Shown: positions 37,920-50,918 of the stretch, piece after piece
Layout: every line of letters starts with the position of its first letter
Position numbering within the stretch: position 1 is the first letter of the stretch
Source of the DNA: Paenirhizobium cremeum
Lineage (GTDB): Bacteria > Pseudomonadota > Alphaproteobacteria > Rhizobiales > Rhizobiaceae
DNA length: 64,000 nt
Assembly: GCF_022884085.1 (NCBI RefSeq)
Contig: NZ_JAGGCS010000001.1
Coordinates: 658,848-722,847, forward strand
Direction of reading: 5' to 3'
Position numbers and translations under genes: made by a program
The notes under the pieces: generated by a model
Told to the model about the DNA's origin: nothing
The model's database searches: none
Seen by the model: only the letters and a program-made list of their open reading frames with translations

Positions 37920-38420
37920 TCAGATATTCTCCGGCAAGAGGTGTGCAAGGCGGATATGGGCGATCTTCTCCACCTGGGCGCAGGCGGTGGCGAACTCCGT
38001 TTCGCGATCGTTGTCGATGCGCGTCTCGAAGGCCGCGAGGATATCGTCCCTGGTCAGTCCCGTCACCGCGATAATGAAGGGAAAACCGAATTTGGCGGTA
38101 TAGGCCGAATTGAGTTCGGTGAAGCGCGCATGTTCCTGCGGCGAGAGCCGGTCGAGGCCCGCGCCGGCCTGTTCCTTCCGGCTGTCCTCGGTCAGTTCAC
38201 CGGCAATCGCCAGCCGACCGGCAAGATCCGGATGCGCCCGCAGCACGCCGAGCCGCTCTTCCGGCGAGGCCGCGCGAAATTGCGCGCTGAGCGTCGCATG
38301 CACGCCGGCCGCCGTCAGCGGCTCCCCGATCACGCCCGCATCATAGGCACGCTCGGCGATGAACGGCGAATGCTCGAACACGCCGCCGAAGCGGGAAATG
38401 AAATCCTCTCGCGTCACCAT
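37920..38420 (-). CDS. uraD: OHCU decarboxylase
   Basis: 166 residues. The motif LRAHPDLAGRL near 60 with the catalytic His, and FGFPFIIAVTG near 110 are diagnostic. It decarboxylates OHCU to S-allantoin. ATG at 38420 is preferred to the longer frame because it gives the family N-terminus (MVTREDFISRFGGVFEHSP) and lies four bases after the puuE stop. Confidence 0.93.
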   Translation of the reverse strand: MVTREDFISRFGGVFEHSPFIAERAYDAGVIGEPLTAAGVHATLSAQFRAASPEERLGVLRAHPDLAGRLAIAGELTEDSRKEQAGAGLDRLSPQEHARFTELNSAYTAKFGFPFIIAVTGLTRDDILAAFETRIDNDRETEFATACAQVEKIAHIRLAHLLPENI

Positions 38421-38424
38421 GCTC

Positions 38425-39345
38425 TCACCACGCCGGCTTGTGATGCTTGTGCCAGTGCTCGGCGATCTCGATGCGCTTCGGGATCCATACCTTCTCATGC
38501 GAGCGGACGTAATCGATGAAGCGGGCGAGCGCCGCAGCGCGGCCCGGACGCCCGACGAGGCGGCAATGCAGACCGACGGACATCATCTTGGCGCTGCCGG
38601 CCCTGCCTTCCTCGTAGAGCACGTCGAAGGCGTCTTTCAGGTAAGTGAAGAACTGGTCGCCCGAATTGAAGCCCTGCGGCGTCGCAAACCGCATGTCGTT
38701 GGTTTCGAGCGTATAGGGGATGATGAGGAACGGTTTGCCGTCGATCCCCTTCACCCAATAGGGCAGATCGTCAGCATAGGAGTCTGACGAATAAAGGAAA
38801 CCGCCCTCCTCCATGACGAGCCTGAGCGTATTGCCGGAGGGTTTGCCCTGATACATGCCGAGCGGATGCGAGCCGGTGAGTTCCTTGTGCAGCCGCACCG
38901 CCTCGAGGATGTGCTTGCGCTCCACTTCCTCGGGAAAATCCTTGTATTCCAGCCAGCGATAGCCATGGCTGGCGATCTCCCAGCCGGCTTCCTTCATCGC
39001 GGCGACAGCTTCCGGATTGCGGGCCATGGCAAGCGTCACGCCGTAGACGGTCACCGGCACGTCGCGCTCGGTGAACATGCGCCACAGCCGCCAGAAACCG
39101 GCGCGCGAACCGTATTCGTAGATCGATTCCATGTTGAGATTGCGCTGGCCGGGCCAGGGCTGCGCCCCGACGATCTCGGAGAGCAGGCATTCGGATGCCG
39201 GATCGCCGTCGAGAATGCAGCTTTCGCCGCCCTCCTCGTAATTGACGACGAACTGCACGGCGATACGGGCATCGTCAGGCCATTTGGGATCGGGAGCGTT
39301 GCGGCCGTAGCCGACGAGGTCGCGCGGATAGGTATCAGTCTGCAT
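38425..39345 (-). CDS. puuE: Allantoinase, polysaccharide-deacetylase type
   Basis: 306 residues: YPRDLVGYGRNAPDPKWP at the N-terminus, FVVNYEEGGE near 33, GWEIASHGYRWLEY near 127, and GLHCRLVGRPGRAAAL near 260. This is PuuE, the metal-independent allantoinase unrelated to AllB, converting allantoin to allantoate. The ATG at 39345 gives the family start. First clear gene of puuE-uraD-alc. Confidence 0.94.
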   Translation of the reverse strand: MQTDTYPRDLVGYGRNAPDPKWPDDARIAVQFVVNYEEGGESCILDGDPASECLLSEIVGAQPWPGQRNLNMESIYEYGSRAGFWRLWRMFTERDVPVTVYGVTLAMARNPEAVAAMKEAGWEIASHGYRWLEYKDFPEEVERKHILEAVRLHKELTGSHPLGMYQGKPSGNTLRLVMEEGGFLYSSDSYADDLPYWVKGIDGKPFLIIPYTLETNDMRFATPQGFNSGDQFFTYLKDAFDVLYEEGRAGSAKMMSVGLHCRLVGRPGRAAALARFIDYVRSHEKVWIPKRIEIAEHWHKHHKPAW

Positions 39346-39469
39346 CAAATCACCCTGCTTGTTCGTGAGCGAACGGTAAGCAGCCGCACCTCGGATGTCG
39401 AGATGGAAACGCGAGAGCGGGGCGTTGCCTTTTTGGCGACACTCGCCCCTGCCTGAGAAGCCAGAGGGG

Positions 39470-40177
39470 TCAGGCGATCTTGCGGGCCGAGATGCGTCCC
39501 ATCGGGTGCAGGGAGTGGACCTGGAACGGCGCGCCCGGCTCCTTCTCGATGAACAAGGCGAGATTGGAAAACTCCACCGGCTCGCCGAGAACCGGCTCGA
39601 AATGCGTGCGCAGCGCATCCTCGACCCGCGCGAATTCATAGGGCGCAAGCGGCCCGGTAAGCGTCATGTGGAACCGGAATTCATCCATCACGTAGGGGTG
39701 GCCCCAGCGATAGAGATTGGCGAACTGGGGAGCGGACAATGCTTCCGGATTGCGCCGCTCGATCTCCGCCTCGGTAAGCGGCGCCCGGAAGACGTCGAGC
39801 TCCTGGACAACCGCGGCCGCCAGATAATCGAGCGCCGGGCATGGCCGCTCCAGCACCAGCCCGAAGAAATCGCCGAGCCGGGCGATTTCAAACCGAGGCA
39901 TGTCGAAGGGTTCCAGAGTGCCGGCAAAGCGCATCAGTTCGCGCAGCAGGGCGGGCTCGGAGAAGTCGCCATGCAGATGGAAAGGGGCCTTCAGCGTGGC
40001 ATGGAAGCCGTAGCGCCGCGGCAGCGCCGTATGAAAGGCGATCTCGTGCATCCCGAGGCCACGCAAGGCGGGGTGTTCGACGGCCTCGCCCGAATAGACA
40101 TTGCGCCCGAGCCAGCCTGCGGCTGCAAGCGTCAGCGGGTCGCCCGAAGGGGGCGTGAAATATATGGCATAGCGCAT
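39470..40177 (-). CDS. DUF1045 protein, 2H phosphoesterase-like
   Basis: 235 residues. Two H-x-T/S motifs, FHATLKAPFHL near 58 and FHMTLTGPLAP near 168, are the pair expected of 2H phosphodiesterases. DUF1045 members include PhnP-associated proteins of phosphonate metabolism and are also met beside ureide genes. It lies 124 bp upstream of puuE on the same strand. No phn genes are in the window, so the role is open. Confidence 0.8.
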   Translation of the reverse strand: MRYAIYFTPPSGDPLTLAAAGWLGRNVYSGEAVEHPALRGLGMHEIAFHTALPRRYGFHATLKAPFHLHGDFSEPALLRELMRFAGTLEPFDMPRFEIARLGDFFGLVLERPCPALDYLAAAVVQELDVFRAPLTEAEIERRNPEALSAPQFANLYRWGHPYVMDEFRFHMTLTGPLAPYEFARVEDALRTHFEPVLGEPVEFSNLALFIEKEPGAPFQVHSLHPMGRISARKIA

Positions 40178-40284
40178 GCGAATACCTCACCCTCTTGCCT
40201 GGTGCCAATTTTAGCAATTGACGTTACACGCAAGGAGGTAGGTGATTTGCATGACAGGATCACGACGGGAGCCGGGGGAGAAGC

Positions 40285-41469
40285 TCACGCATTGCGAGCA
40301 GCAACGGCAATGTGATGGGCAAGCGCAAACGACGGAGGCAAGCCCGCCGGCCCGCCCGCGACGCCGGCGACCGCCGCCTCCGCCAGCCGGTGCGCAAGGC
40401 CGAAGCTGACCTTGAAGCCGCCGGTCAGCGCATGAATGCGCGGGCAATCGGGATGCGGGCCGACCATCGGGTCGCGATCGATCGCCTTGGGCCGCAGACC
40501 GGCCCACCGCTCGATCACCTCGGCATCGCGAAGAGCAGGTGCAAGCGCCCGCGCCCGTCCGATCAGCCCTTCGAGCTGGTCGTCCGTCGCGGCGGGATCG
40601 TCGAACCGGTCCTCGCTGGTGCTGCCGATCGCCGCAAGGCCGCCCTCATGCGGCACGATGTAGAGGCCGTCGAGATAAAGCAGCGGCAGCGTCGGATCGA
40701 TATCCCCCTTGAGCAAGGCCGCCTGTCCCTTGACCGGCTGGCCGAGCGGTTGCGCAAGCGGCGCTCCAAGCGCCTGCAGCATGGGGAAGGACCTGTACCC
40801 GGCGGCGATGATGCAATGCCCGAAGGCGACTGTCTGGCCATCTGCAAGTTGCGCCGAACCGCTCCCCGCATCGAGCCGGGCGGCACCGGAATTCTCGACG
40901 ATGCGAACATTCGCCGCAGTCTTCAGCCGGCAGGCGAGCAGCCCGGTCATGCCACGCGGGGAGACCCGCGCGGCGAAGGTGTCGTGAACGATGCCCGCCG
41001 CCATGAACTCCGCCGCCGGCCAGTCGCTGCCGGCCGGCGAGGCATCGAGCGGCAACCAGGAGAAGGAGCGGGCCCCGACACGCCAGTGCGCCTCCGCATC
41101 CCGGCCGTGGCGCTCGGCGATTACCCTCAGATGCGGCTTCGGCAGCGGGATCAGCCGGCCGCTGCGGCGATAGCCGGCAGACAGACCGGTTTCGGCCTCG
41201 AGACGCCTCACCTCCTCTTCCAGGCCAAGGAGCGCATCGAACTGCAACTGCTTCTTCTCCGACCAGCGATCGGGCATGTGGGGCATCAGCGCGCCCAGCA
41301 GCCCGCCGCTTGCACCGCGACCGAGCGCTCCCTCATCGAGGAGAATGGTATCGATACCCTGCCGTTCCGCATGGAGCGCGGCCCAGAGCCCCATGATGCC
41401 GCCACCCACGATCAACAGGTCGGCGGATAATTGACCTGATTGCCGCGCGGCGCTATCCGCTTTCGTCAT
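40285..41469 (-). CDS. FAD-dependent oxidoreductase, MnmC(o)-like
   Basis: 394 residues of the DAO family: dinucleotide-binding ADLLIVGGGIMGLWAALHAE near 16, GRGASGGLLGALMPHMPDRW near 50, and C-terminal GLRPKAIDRDPMVGPHPDCP followed by LTGGFKVSFGLAHRLAE. The gene is head to head with mnmD, and in E. coli the equivalent methyltransferase is fused to an FAD oxidase that removes carboxymethyl from cmnm5U. It may therefore be a free-standing MnmC(o); a generic glycine/D-amino-acid oxidase remains possible. Its ATG overlaps that of mnmD. Confidence 0.75.
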   Translation of the reverse strand: MTKADSAARQSGQLSADLLIVGGGIMGLWAALHAERQGIDTILLDEGALGRGASGGLLGALMPHMPDRWSEKKQLQFDALLGLEEEVRRLEAETGLSAGYRRSGRLIPLPKPHLRVIAERHGRDAEAHWRVGARSFSWLPLDASPAGSDWPAAEFMAAGIVHDTFAARVSPRGMTGLLACRLKTAANVRIVENSGAARLDAGSGSAQLADGQTVAFGHCIIAAGYRSFPMLQALGAPLAQPLGQPVKGQAALLKGDIDPTLPLLYLDGLYIVPHEGGLAAIGSTSEDRFDDPAATDDQLEGLIGRARALAPALRDAEVIERWAGLRPKAIDRDPMVGPHPDCPRIHALTGGFKVSFGLAHRLAEAAVAGVAGGPAGLPPSFALAHHIAVAARNA

Positions 41470-42211
41470 GACAGTTTCCCACACGATATCGTCGACCGAA
41501 GGGCCGGACGCAGGCCAGGGGCAGAGCCTCACCTGGAACGACGGCGATATGCCCTATTCGACCGCCTTTGGCGATCACTTTTATTGCCAGACCGACGGCC
41601 GGCTGGAATGCGGCCACGTCTTCCTGAGCGGCAACGGCCTGCCCACCCGCTGGGCTGGACCCGGAACCTTCCGCATCGGCGAACTCGGCTTCGGCACCGG
41701 CCTCAACGCCTGCGAGACATGGCGGCAATGGAAGGAGACCCGGACCGCCGAATCGGCCCTGCATTTCGTCTCCTTCGAACTCTACCCGATGAAGGCCGAG
41801 GAACTGGACCGCGCGCTCTCCCGCTGGCCGGAAATCGACGCGGAACGCAAAAGACTTGCGTCCCTCTGGCCGCAGACGCCCGAAGGCGTGGTGGACCTTC
41901 CGCTGGACGAACAGACCCGCCTGACCGTCTTCTGCGGCGACGCTTTGCGCAGCCTCATGGACAGCACGCTCGTCTTCGACGCCTGGTTCCTCGATGGCTT
42001 CGCGCCGTCCCGCAATCCGGCCATGTGGTCCCCGGAACTGATGCAGGCGGTTTTCGATCACACCGCACCTGGCGGCAGCTTCGCGACCTATGCGGCAGCC
42101 GGTTTCGTCCGCCGCAATCTGGCAGGAGCCGGCTTCGCCGTGGAAAGAAGGAAAGGCTTCGCCGGCAAGCGGGAAATGCTCTGCGGTATCAGGCCGGTCG
42201 ACCAGCCCGGC

Positions 42212-42229
<18 letters not shown>
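41468..42229 (+). CDS. mnmD: tRNA (5-methylaminomethyl-2-thiouridine) methyltransferase MnmD
   Basis: 253 residues. It has the MnmC2/MnmD signatures SLTWNDGDMPYSTAFGDHFY near residue 20, GPGTFRIGELGFGTGLN near 64 (SAM-binding), and FDAWFLDGFAPSRNPAMWSPEL near 170. It methylates nm5s2U34 in tRNAs for split-box codons, the last step of wobble uridine modification. It is the stand-alone methyltransferase form rather than the bifunctional MnmC. No Shine-Dalgarno is visible before the ATG. Its 3' end overlaps the convergent kinase by 18 bp. Confidence 0.9.
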
Positions 42230-46309
<4,080 letters not shown>

Positions 46310-46480
46310 AGCCTGCGTGACGCTGACCACCAAAACCCCAATCGCCCGTCCATGTTCCTCCTGCCCCGATACGACATGGCCATTGTTCCAGTTAAGCCGG
46401 CCATTCGTCGCAATTGGCTATGTCATCTCCGGCAGGAAGCCGGATAGTATCCATGTCGAGGATGACAAAGTGGATGAACC

Positions 46481-48067
46481 ATGAGCGACATTACACCGCC
46501 TGCCTTGCCCCAGACTGAAAGCCTCTCCGGACAGGGCGAACGCCGCCGTCGCAGCGGCGGGCGCGGCGCGGAACGTCAACGGCCCGCGACAGCGCCGAAA
46601 TATCGCAATCTCGTCAACCGGCTTGCGAAGACGGAGCTTCTCGCCCCCCAGACGCTCGACGATATCCACGAGGCCTCGCTGACCGTTCTCGAGGAAATCG
46701 GCATGGACATCATTCTGCCGGAGGCCCGCGAGATCATGCGCCGGGCCGGAGCCTCGGTGAGCGAGGGAACCGAGCGCGTCCGCTTCGATCGCGGCCTCAT
46801 CATGGAGATGATCGCATCGGCGCCGGCGCAATTCACGCTTCATGCCCGCAACCCCGCCCGCAATGTCGCAATCGGCGGCAACAATCTCGTCTTCGCCCAG
46901 ATCGCATCCGCCCCCTTCGTCGCCGATCGCGAAGGCGGCCGTCGCGCCGGTAACCAGGAAGACTACCGCAAGCTCGTCAAGCTCGCGCAGTATTACGACA
47001 TCATCCACACCACCGGCGGCTATCCGGTCGAACCGGTCGACATCCACGCCTCGATCCGCCACCTCGACTGCCTGTCGGATCTGGCAAAGCTCACCGACAA
47101 GCCGTTTCACGCCTATTCGCTCGGCCGCCAGCGCAATCTCGACGGGCTGGAGATCGCCCGCATCGCCCGTGGCATCACAGCGGAACAGATGGAGCGGGAA
47201 CCGTCGCTCTTCACCATCATCAATTCGTCGTCGCCGCTGAGACTCGACGGCCCCATGCTGCAGGGCATCATCGAGATGTCGTCGCGCAACCAGGTGGTCG
47301 TCATGACACCGTTCACGCTCGCCGGCGCCATGGCGCCGGTGACGATTGCCGGGGCGCTCGTTCAGCAGAACGCCGAAGCGCTGTGCGGCATCGCCTTCAC
47401 CCAGATGGTGCGTAAGGGCGCGCCGGTGATGTATGGCGGCTTCACTTCGAATGTCGACATGAAGACCGGGGCACCGGCCTTCGGCACGCCGGAATACATG
47501 AAAGCGGTGATCGCCGGTGGCCAGCTCGCCCGCCGCTACGGCGTTCCCTACCGCACCTCGAACACCAATGCCTCCAACACACTCGACGCGCAGGCGGCCT
47601 ACGAATCGGCATTGTCGCTCTGGGCGCTGACGCAGGGCGGCGGCAATTTCATCATGCATGCCGCCGGCTGGACGGAGGGCGGCCTCACCGCTTCCTTCGA
47701 AAAATTCATCCTCGACGTCGACATGCTGCAGATGGTCGCCGAATTTCTGACGCCGCTCGATGTCAGCCCCGACGCGCTGGCGCTCGACGCCGTGCGCGAC
47801 GTCGGCCCCGGCGGGCACTTCTTCGGCACGGCCCATACGCTTGCCCGCTACGAGAGCGCCTTCTATTCGCCGCTGCTTTCCGACTGGCGCAACTACGAGA
47901 CCTGGACGGAGGCCGGCCGGCCGACCACCTACGACCACGCCAACCGCATCTACAAGGAAGCGCTCGCCCGCTACGAGCGTCCGCCGCTCGATCCGGCAAT
48001 CGAGGAGGAGCTGGACGCCTTCGTGGCGAAGCGCAAGGCGGAAGGCGGCGTGGCAACCGACTTCTGA
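46481..48067 (+). CDS. MttB-family (trimethylamine-methyltransferase-like) protein
   Basis: 528 residues of the MttB superfamily: LDDIHEASLTVLEEIGMDI near 60, REPSLFTIINSSSPLRLD near 240, YGGFTSNVDMKTGAPAFGTPE (near 325), and GPGGHFFGTAHTL near 445. The frame is open throughout with no in-frame amber codon, so this is a non-pyrrolysine member. Characterised members demethylate glycine betaine, proline betaine or similar quaternary amines with a corrinoid protein. No corrinoid protein or reactivase is adjacent. A basic N-terminal tail of about 40 residues precedes the fold. Confidence 0.85.
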   Translation: MSDITPPALPQTESLSGQGERRRRSGGRGAERQRPATAPKYRNLVNRLAKTELLAPQTLDDIHEASLTVLEEIGMDIILPEAREIMRRAGASVSEGTERVRFDRGLIMEMIASAPAQFTLHARNPARNVAIGGNNLVFAQIASAPFVADREGGRRAGNQEDYRKLVKLAQYYDIIHTTGGYPVEPVDIHASIRHLDCLSDLAKLTDKPFHAYSLGRQRNLDGLEIARIARGITAEQMEREPSLFTIINSSSPLRLDGPMLQGIIEMSSRNQVVVMTPFTLAGAMAPVTIAGALVQQNAEALCGIAFTQMVRKGAPVMYGGFTSNVDMKTGAPAFGTPEYMKAVIAGGQLARRYGVPYRTSNTNASNTLDAQAAYESALSLWALTQGGGNFIMHAAGWTEGGLTASFEKFILDVDMLQMVAEFLTPLDVSPDALALDAVRDVGPGGHFFGTAHTLARYESAFYSPLLSDWRNYETWTEAGRPTTYDHANRIYKEALARYERPPLDPAIEEELDAFVAKRKAEGGVATDF

Positions 48068-48751
48068 TCAGCCGGCCTGCAGGCGCTCCAGATAGACGTC
48101 GTATGTCTGGTGCGGTTCGAGTTCGAACCGCTCGGCCAGCACCTTCCACGCCTCAACCCGGTCAAGGCGGAAATCGCGGAAGTCGCAACGCTTCTCGCAC
48201 CATGCCGTCATCAGCCACAGCCCGCCGAAGGCGCTGAGCGCCAGCGGCCGGACGGTCCGCTCGCTGCGCTCTCCCGTCAGAGCATGGTAGGACATCCATA
48301 CCTTGCGCCGCGCAGAAAGCGCGCCCCTGATATCTCCGAGGCAGGCCGGAGGCGCGGGCTGCGCCGCGGAACGGAAGGCGTGGATCTGGGCGCTCGCCAG
48401 TCGCGCGGCATGCTCCGCCGGCAGGAGACCGAGGATCTTTTCGCGTGCCTCGCGCGCGGCTTGGCCGAGCCGCGGATCGCCGAGCATCTGCGCCGCCCGC
48501 AGGCCGAAGGCCAATGCCTCGAGCTGTTCGAAGGTGAAGGTCAGCGGCGGCGCGTCGAAGGCCTCCCGCAGCATGTACCCCACCCCCCGTTCCCCCTCGA
48601 TTGGTGCGCCCGAGGCCATCAGGTGCTGCATGTCGCGATAGATCGTGCGCGGCGCCACCTCCATCTTCGCGGCAATCTCGTCCGCCGTCATGGCGCGCCC
48701 CGTGGAGCGCATCAGCTGAATGATCCGGAACAGGCGGTCGGCGGGACGCAT
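48068..48751 (-). CDS. WYL-domain transcriptional regulator (YafY type)
   Basis: 227 residues. N-terminal HTH (MRPADRLFRIIQLMRSTGR, then MTADEIAAKMEVAPRTIYRDM) and a C-terminal WYL domain (ARRKVWMSYHALTGERSERTV, 21 residues near 150; LWLMTAWCEKRCDFRDFRLDRV). WYL regulators respond to nucleic-acid-related or small ligands. It is divergent from the ABM protein/AlkC operon, the probable target, which would make this a DNA-damage-type response (inference). Confidence 0.85.
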   Translation of the reverse strand: MRPADRLFRIIQLMRSTGRAMTADEIAAKMEVAPRTIYRDMQHLMASGAPIEGERGVGYMLREAFDAPPLTFTFEQLEALAFGLRAAQMLGDPRLGQAAREAREKILGLLPAEHAARLASAQIHAFRSAAQPAPPACLGDIRGALSARRKVWMSYHALTGERSERTVRPLALSAFGGLWLMTAWCEKRCDFRDFRLDRVEAWKVLAERFELEPHQTYDVYLERLQAG

Positions 48752-48836
48752 GATCGAGCCTCGATGATGGCAGTGGCCATAAGGCTGTCAGGAGCTGTGT
48801 GATAGGTCAAGCGTATCGACAAGCGAGGAGCATTCC

Positions 48837-49136
48837 ATGAGCAAGACCACCATCTTCGAAATCGCCATCTGTACCGTCACCGATGGAGAGCAGGCGGAAA
48901 GGGCACGAAAAGCCGCGATGGAAGCCGTCCGCCACTACCCTGGCTTCGTGAGTTGGCAGGCGCTTTCTGCCAGCGACCGACCGGATCAGATCGCCGACAT
49001 CGTGGAATGGGCGAGCCGGGAAGCAGCCGACGCCGCGGCGGAGAAAGTGCGGACCGACCCGGCCTTCGCGCCTTACATGGCGGCGATTGCCTCCGTCTCC
49101 CTGATGCAGCATTTTCACACCCGCCACGACGTCTGA
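48837..49136 (+). CDS. ABM-fold small protein
   Basis: 99 residues with the pattern of antibiotic biosynthesis monooxygenase-like dimeric alpha/beta barrels: FEIAICTVTDGEQAERARKA, HYPGFVSWQALSASDRPDQIADIVEW (from about 33) and MQHFHTRHDV at the end. No catalytic assignment can be made. GAGGAG precedes the ATG. alkC begins five bases after its stop. Confidence 0.7.
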   Translation: MSKTTIFEIAICTVTDGEQAERARKAAMEAVRHYPGFVSWQALSASDRPDQIADIVEWASREAADAAAEKVRTDPAFAPYMAAIASVSLMQHFHTRHDV

Positions 49137-49141
49137 GAGCC

Positions 49142-50251
49142 ATGCCCGAACCGTTGAAAAACCTGATCGGAGAGACCGTTGTCCGCGAGACCGCCGCGGC
49201 GCTGGCGCGGGCTTGGCCGGAATTCGACCGCCAAGCCTTCCTTGCGGAAATCCTGCCGGATTTCGACAACCTCGAACTGATGCAGCGCAGCCAGTCGGTC
49301 GCGGCCGCCATGACCCGGCTGCTGCCGCAGGACTTTGCGAGAAGCGCCTCCATCCTCAGGGACTGCCTGCCAGATAACAATCGCCCCGGCCTGAGCGGCT
49401 GGGCCTTGCTGGCTTTCAACCAGTATATCGGCGCGAACGGCCTTGCGCATTTCGAAACCTCGCTCGATCTCCTGAAGGCGATCACGCCGCATTTCACCGC
49501 GGAATTCGGCATCCGCCCCTTCATCGCCGCCGAGCGTCAGCGGGCGCTCGCGATCATTACCGGCTGGATCTCCGATCCGAACCATCACGTGCGGCGTCTC
49601 GCAAGCGAAGGCACCCGCCCTCGCCTGCCCTGGGCCATGCGCTTGCCGGAACTGATCCGCGATCCATCGCCCCTGATGCCGATCCTGATCCCGCTGCTCG
49701 ACGATCCGGAGGATTACGTCCGCCGCTCGGTGGCAAACAGCCTCAACGACATCGCCAAGGACCACCCCGATCTGGTGGCCGATTTCGTCGCCCGACACCG
49801 GCAGGATGCCTCGGCGGAACGGCTTTGGCTGCTCAGACACGCGTCGCGGACGCTGGTCAAGAAGGGGCACGCCGGAGTGCTTGCAAGCTTCGGCTTCGAG
49901 ACCGCCGAGGGTATCAAAGCCGGCCTGTCGCTGAAGCAAACCACGATCGCATTTCCAGGAACGCTGGAATTCGCCGTCCGGCTTTCGAACGGCTCGGACA
50001 AGGCCCAGCGCCTGCTGATCGACTATGCGATCCATCACCGCAAGAAGGACGGTTCGCTCTCACCGAAAGTGTTCAAGGGCACAAGCCTGACGATAGGGCC
50101 GGACGAAGCCGCAGACCTCGACCGGCGTCATGCCTTCCGCCCGATCACCACGCGCGTCTATTATCCCGGCCTTCACCGGCTGGAGCTGCTGGTGAACGGC
50201 TCCCCGCTCGCTTCAGCCGAGTTTCATCTCGACATGAAGGAAGATCGCTAA
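49142..50251 (+). CDS. alkC: DNA alkylation repair glycosylase, AlkC type
   Basis: 369 residues. HEAT-like repeats fill about residues 30 to 265 (RQRALAIITGWISDPNHHVRRLASEGTRPRLPW, from about 135; LLDDPEDYVRRSVANSLNDIAKDHP), and the C-terminal 100 residues form an Ig-like beta domain (FAVRLSNGSDKAQRLLIDYAI, TRVYYPGLHRLELLVNG). This two-part layout is that of AlkC, which excises 3-methyladenine and 3-methylcytosine without base flipping. It follows the ABM gene by five bases and ends at a strong bidirectional terminator. Confidence 0.85.
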   Translation: MPEPLKNLIGETVVRETAAALARAWPEFDRQAFLAEILPDFDNLELMQRSQSVAAAMTRLLPQDFARSASILRDCLPDNNRPGLSGWALLAFNQYIGANGLAHFETSLDLLKAITPHFTAEFGIRPFIAAERQRALAIITGWISDPNHHVRRLASEGTRPRLPWAMRLPELIRDPSPLMPILIPLLDDPEDYVRRSVANSLNDIAKDHPDLVADFVARHRQDASAERLWLLRHASRTLVKKGHAGVLASFGFETAEGIKAGLSLKQTTIAFPGTLEFAVRLSNGSDKAQRLLIDYAIHHRKKDGSLSPKVFKGTSLTIGPDEAADLDRRHAFRPITTRVYYPGLHRLELLVNGSPLASAEFHLDMKEDR

Positions 50252-50268
50252 CGGACTCCCGCATAACG

Positions 50269-50302
50269 GAAAATCCGGGCGGCTCCCGCCGTCCGGATTT
50301 TC
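50269..50302. terminator. Bidirectional terminator between alkC and the cytochrome b561 gene
   Basis: A 15-bp stem (GAAAATCCGGGCGGC with GCCGTCCGGATTTTC, one G-U pair) around a TCCC loop. The A-run on one side and T-run on the other serve both convergent genes. Confidence 0.85.
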
Positions 50303-50345
50303 TTCCCGACCGTGTTCACGCCAGAACCGTTGCCGGCCTGAAAAC

Positions 50346-50918
50346 TCAGTCGCGACGCTTCCAGCCCGTGACCATGGCCCGCACCAGGTTTTCCCGATGC
50401 TCTATGCTGGCGAGCACCACGCCGACGATATGCAGGGCGATCAGTCCGAGCGTCGCATAGACCAGCGTCTCGTGGGCGTCTTCGACCCATTCGACGCCCC
50501 AATAGGCATCGGTGGTCTGCATGTAACCGGTGGCAACGATGCCGGAGATCATGAGCAGCAGCGCAATCACCATCGCGCCGCCGGCGGGATTATGGCCGAT
50601 GTAACGCCTCGCCCGCATTCCGGCCGTTTCCGCGAGAAAACGCAACACGGTGAACGGGTTGTAGATGAAATTCACGAAGCGGGCATGTTCCGAACCGAAA
50701 AGGCCCCACAGGACGCGGATGGCGACAAGGCCGCCGATGATATAGCCGGAAACGATGTGCGCCGACTTCCATTCGTCGCCCGTGAGAAAGGAAAAGGCGA
50801 AGAAACCGACCAGCGACCAATGGAACAGCCGCACGACAGGGTCCCAGACTTTGACCCGCGCCGGCCGCATATCGCGGCCGGTCACGGCGCCGGGCATTTG
50901 CTCAGCAGCGTCCGACAT
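50346..50918 (-). CDS. Cytochrome b561
   Basis: 190 residues with four transmembrane helices and haem-ligand histidines in VWDPVVRLFHWSLVGFFAF near 25, SAHIVSGYIIGGLVAIRVLW near 53, and the later LIALHIVGVVLAS near 165. Such cytochromes pass electrons from the quinone pool to periplasmic acceptors or to a cognate c-type haem protein. The start overlaps the stop of the PepSY gene upstream by one base. Divergent partner operon encodes a second PepSY protein and a two-component system. Confidence 0.88.
   Translation of the reverse strand: MSDAAEQMPGAVTGRDMRPARVKVWDPVVRLFHWSLVGFFAFSFLTGDEWKSAHIVSGYIIGGLVAIRVLWGLFGSEHARFVNFIYNPFTVLRFLAETAGMRARRYIGHNPAGGAMVIALLLMISGIVATGYMQTTDAYWGVEWVEDAHETLVYATLGLIALHIVGVVLASIEHRENLVRAMVTGWKRRD

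Noticed and set aside
46481..48067. Pyrrolysine-containing trimethylamine methyltransferase
   Set aside because: The frame has no in-frame TAG and reads through to its stop, so it is a non-pyrrolysine homologue.
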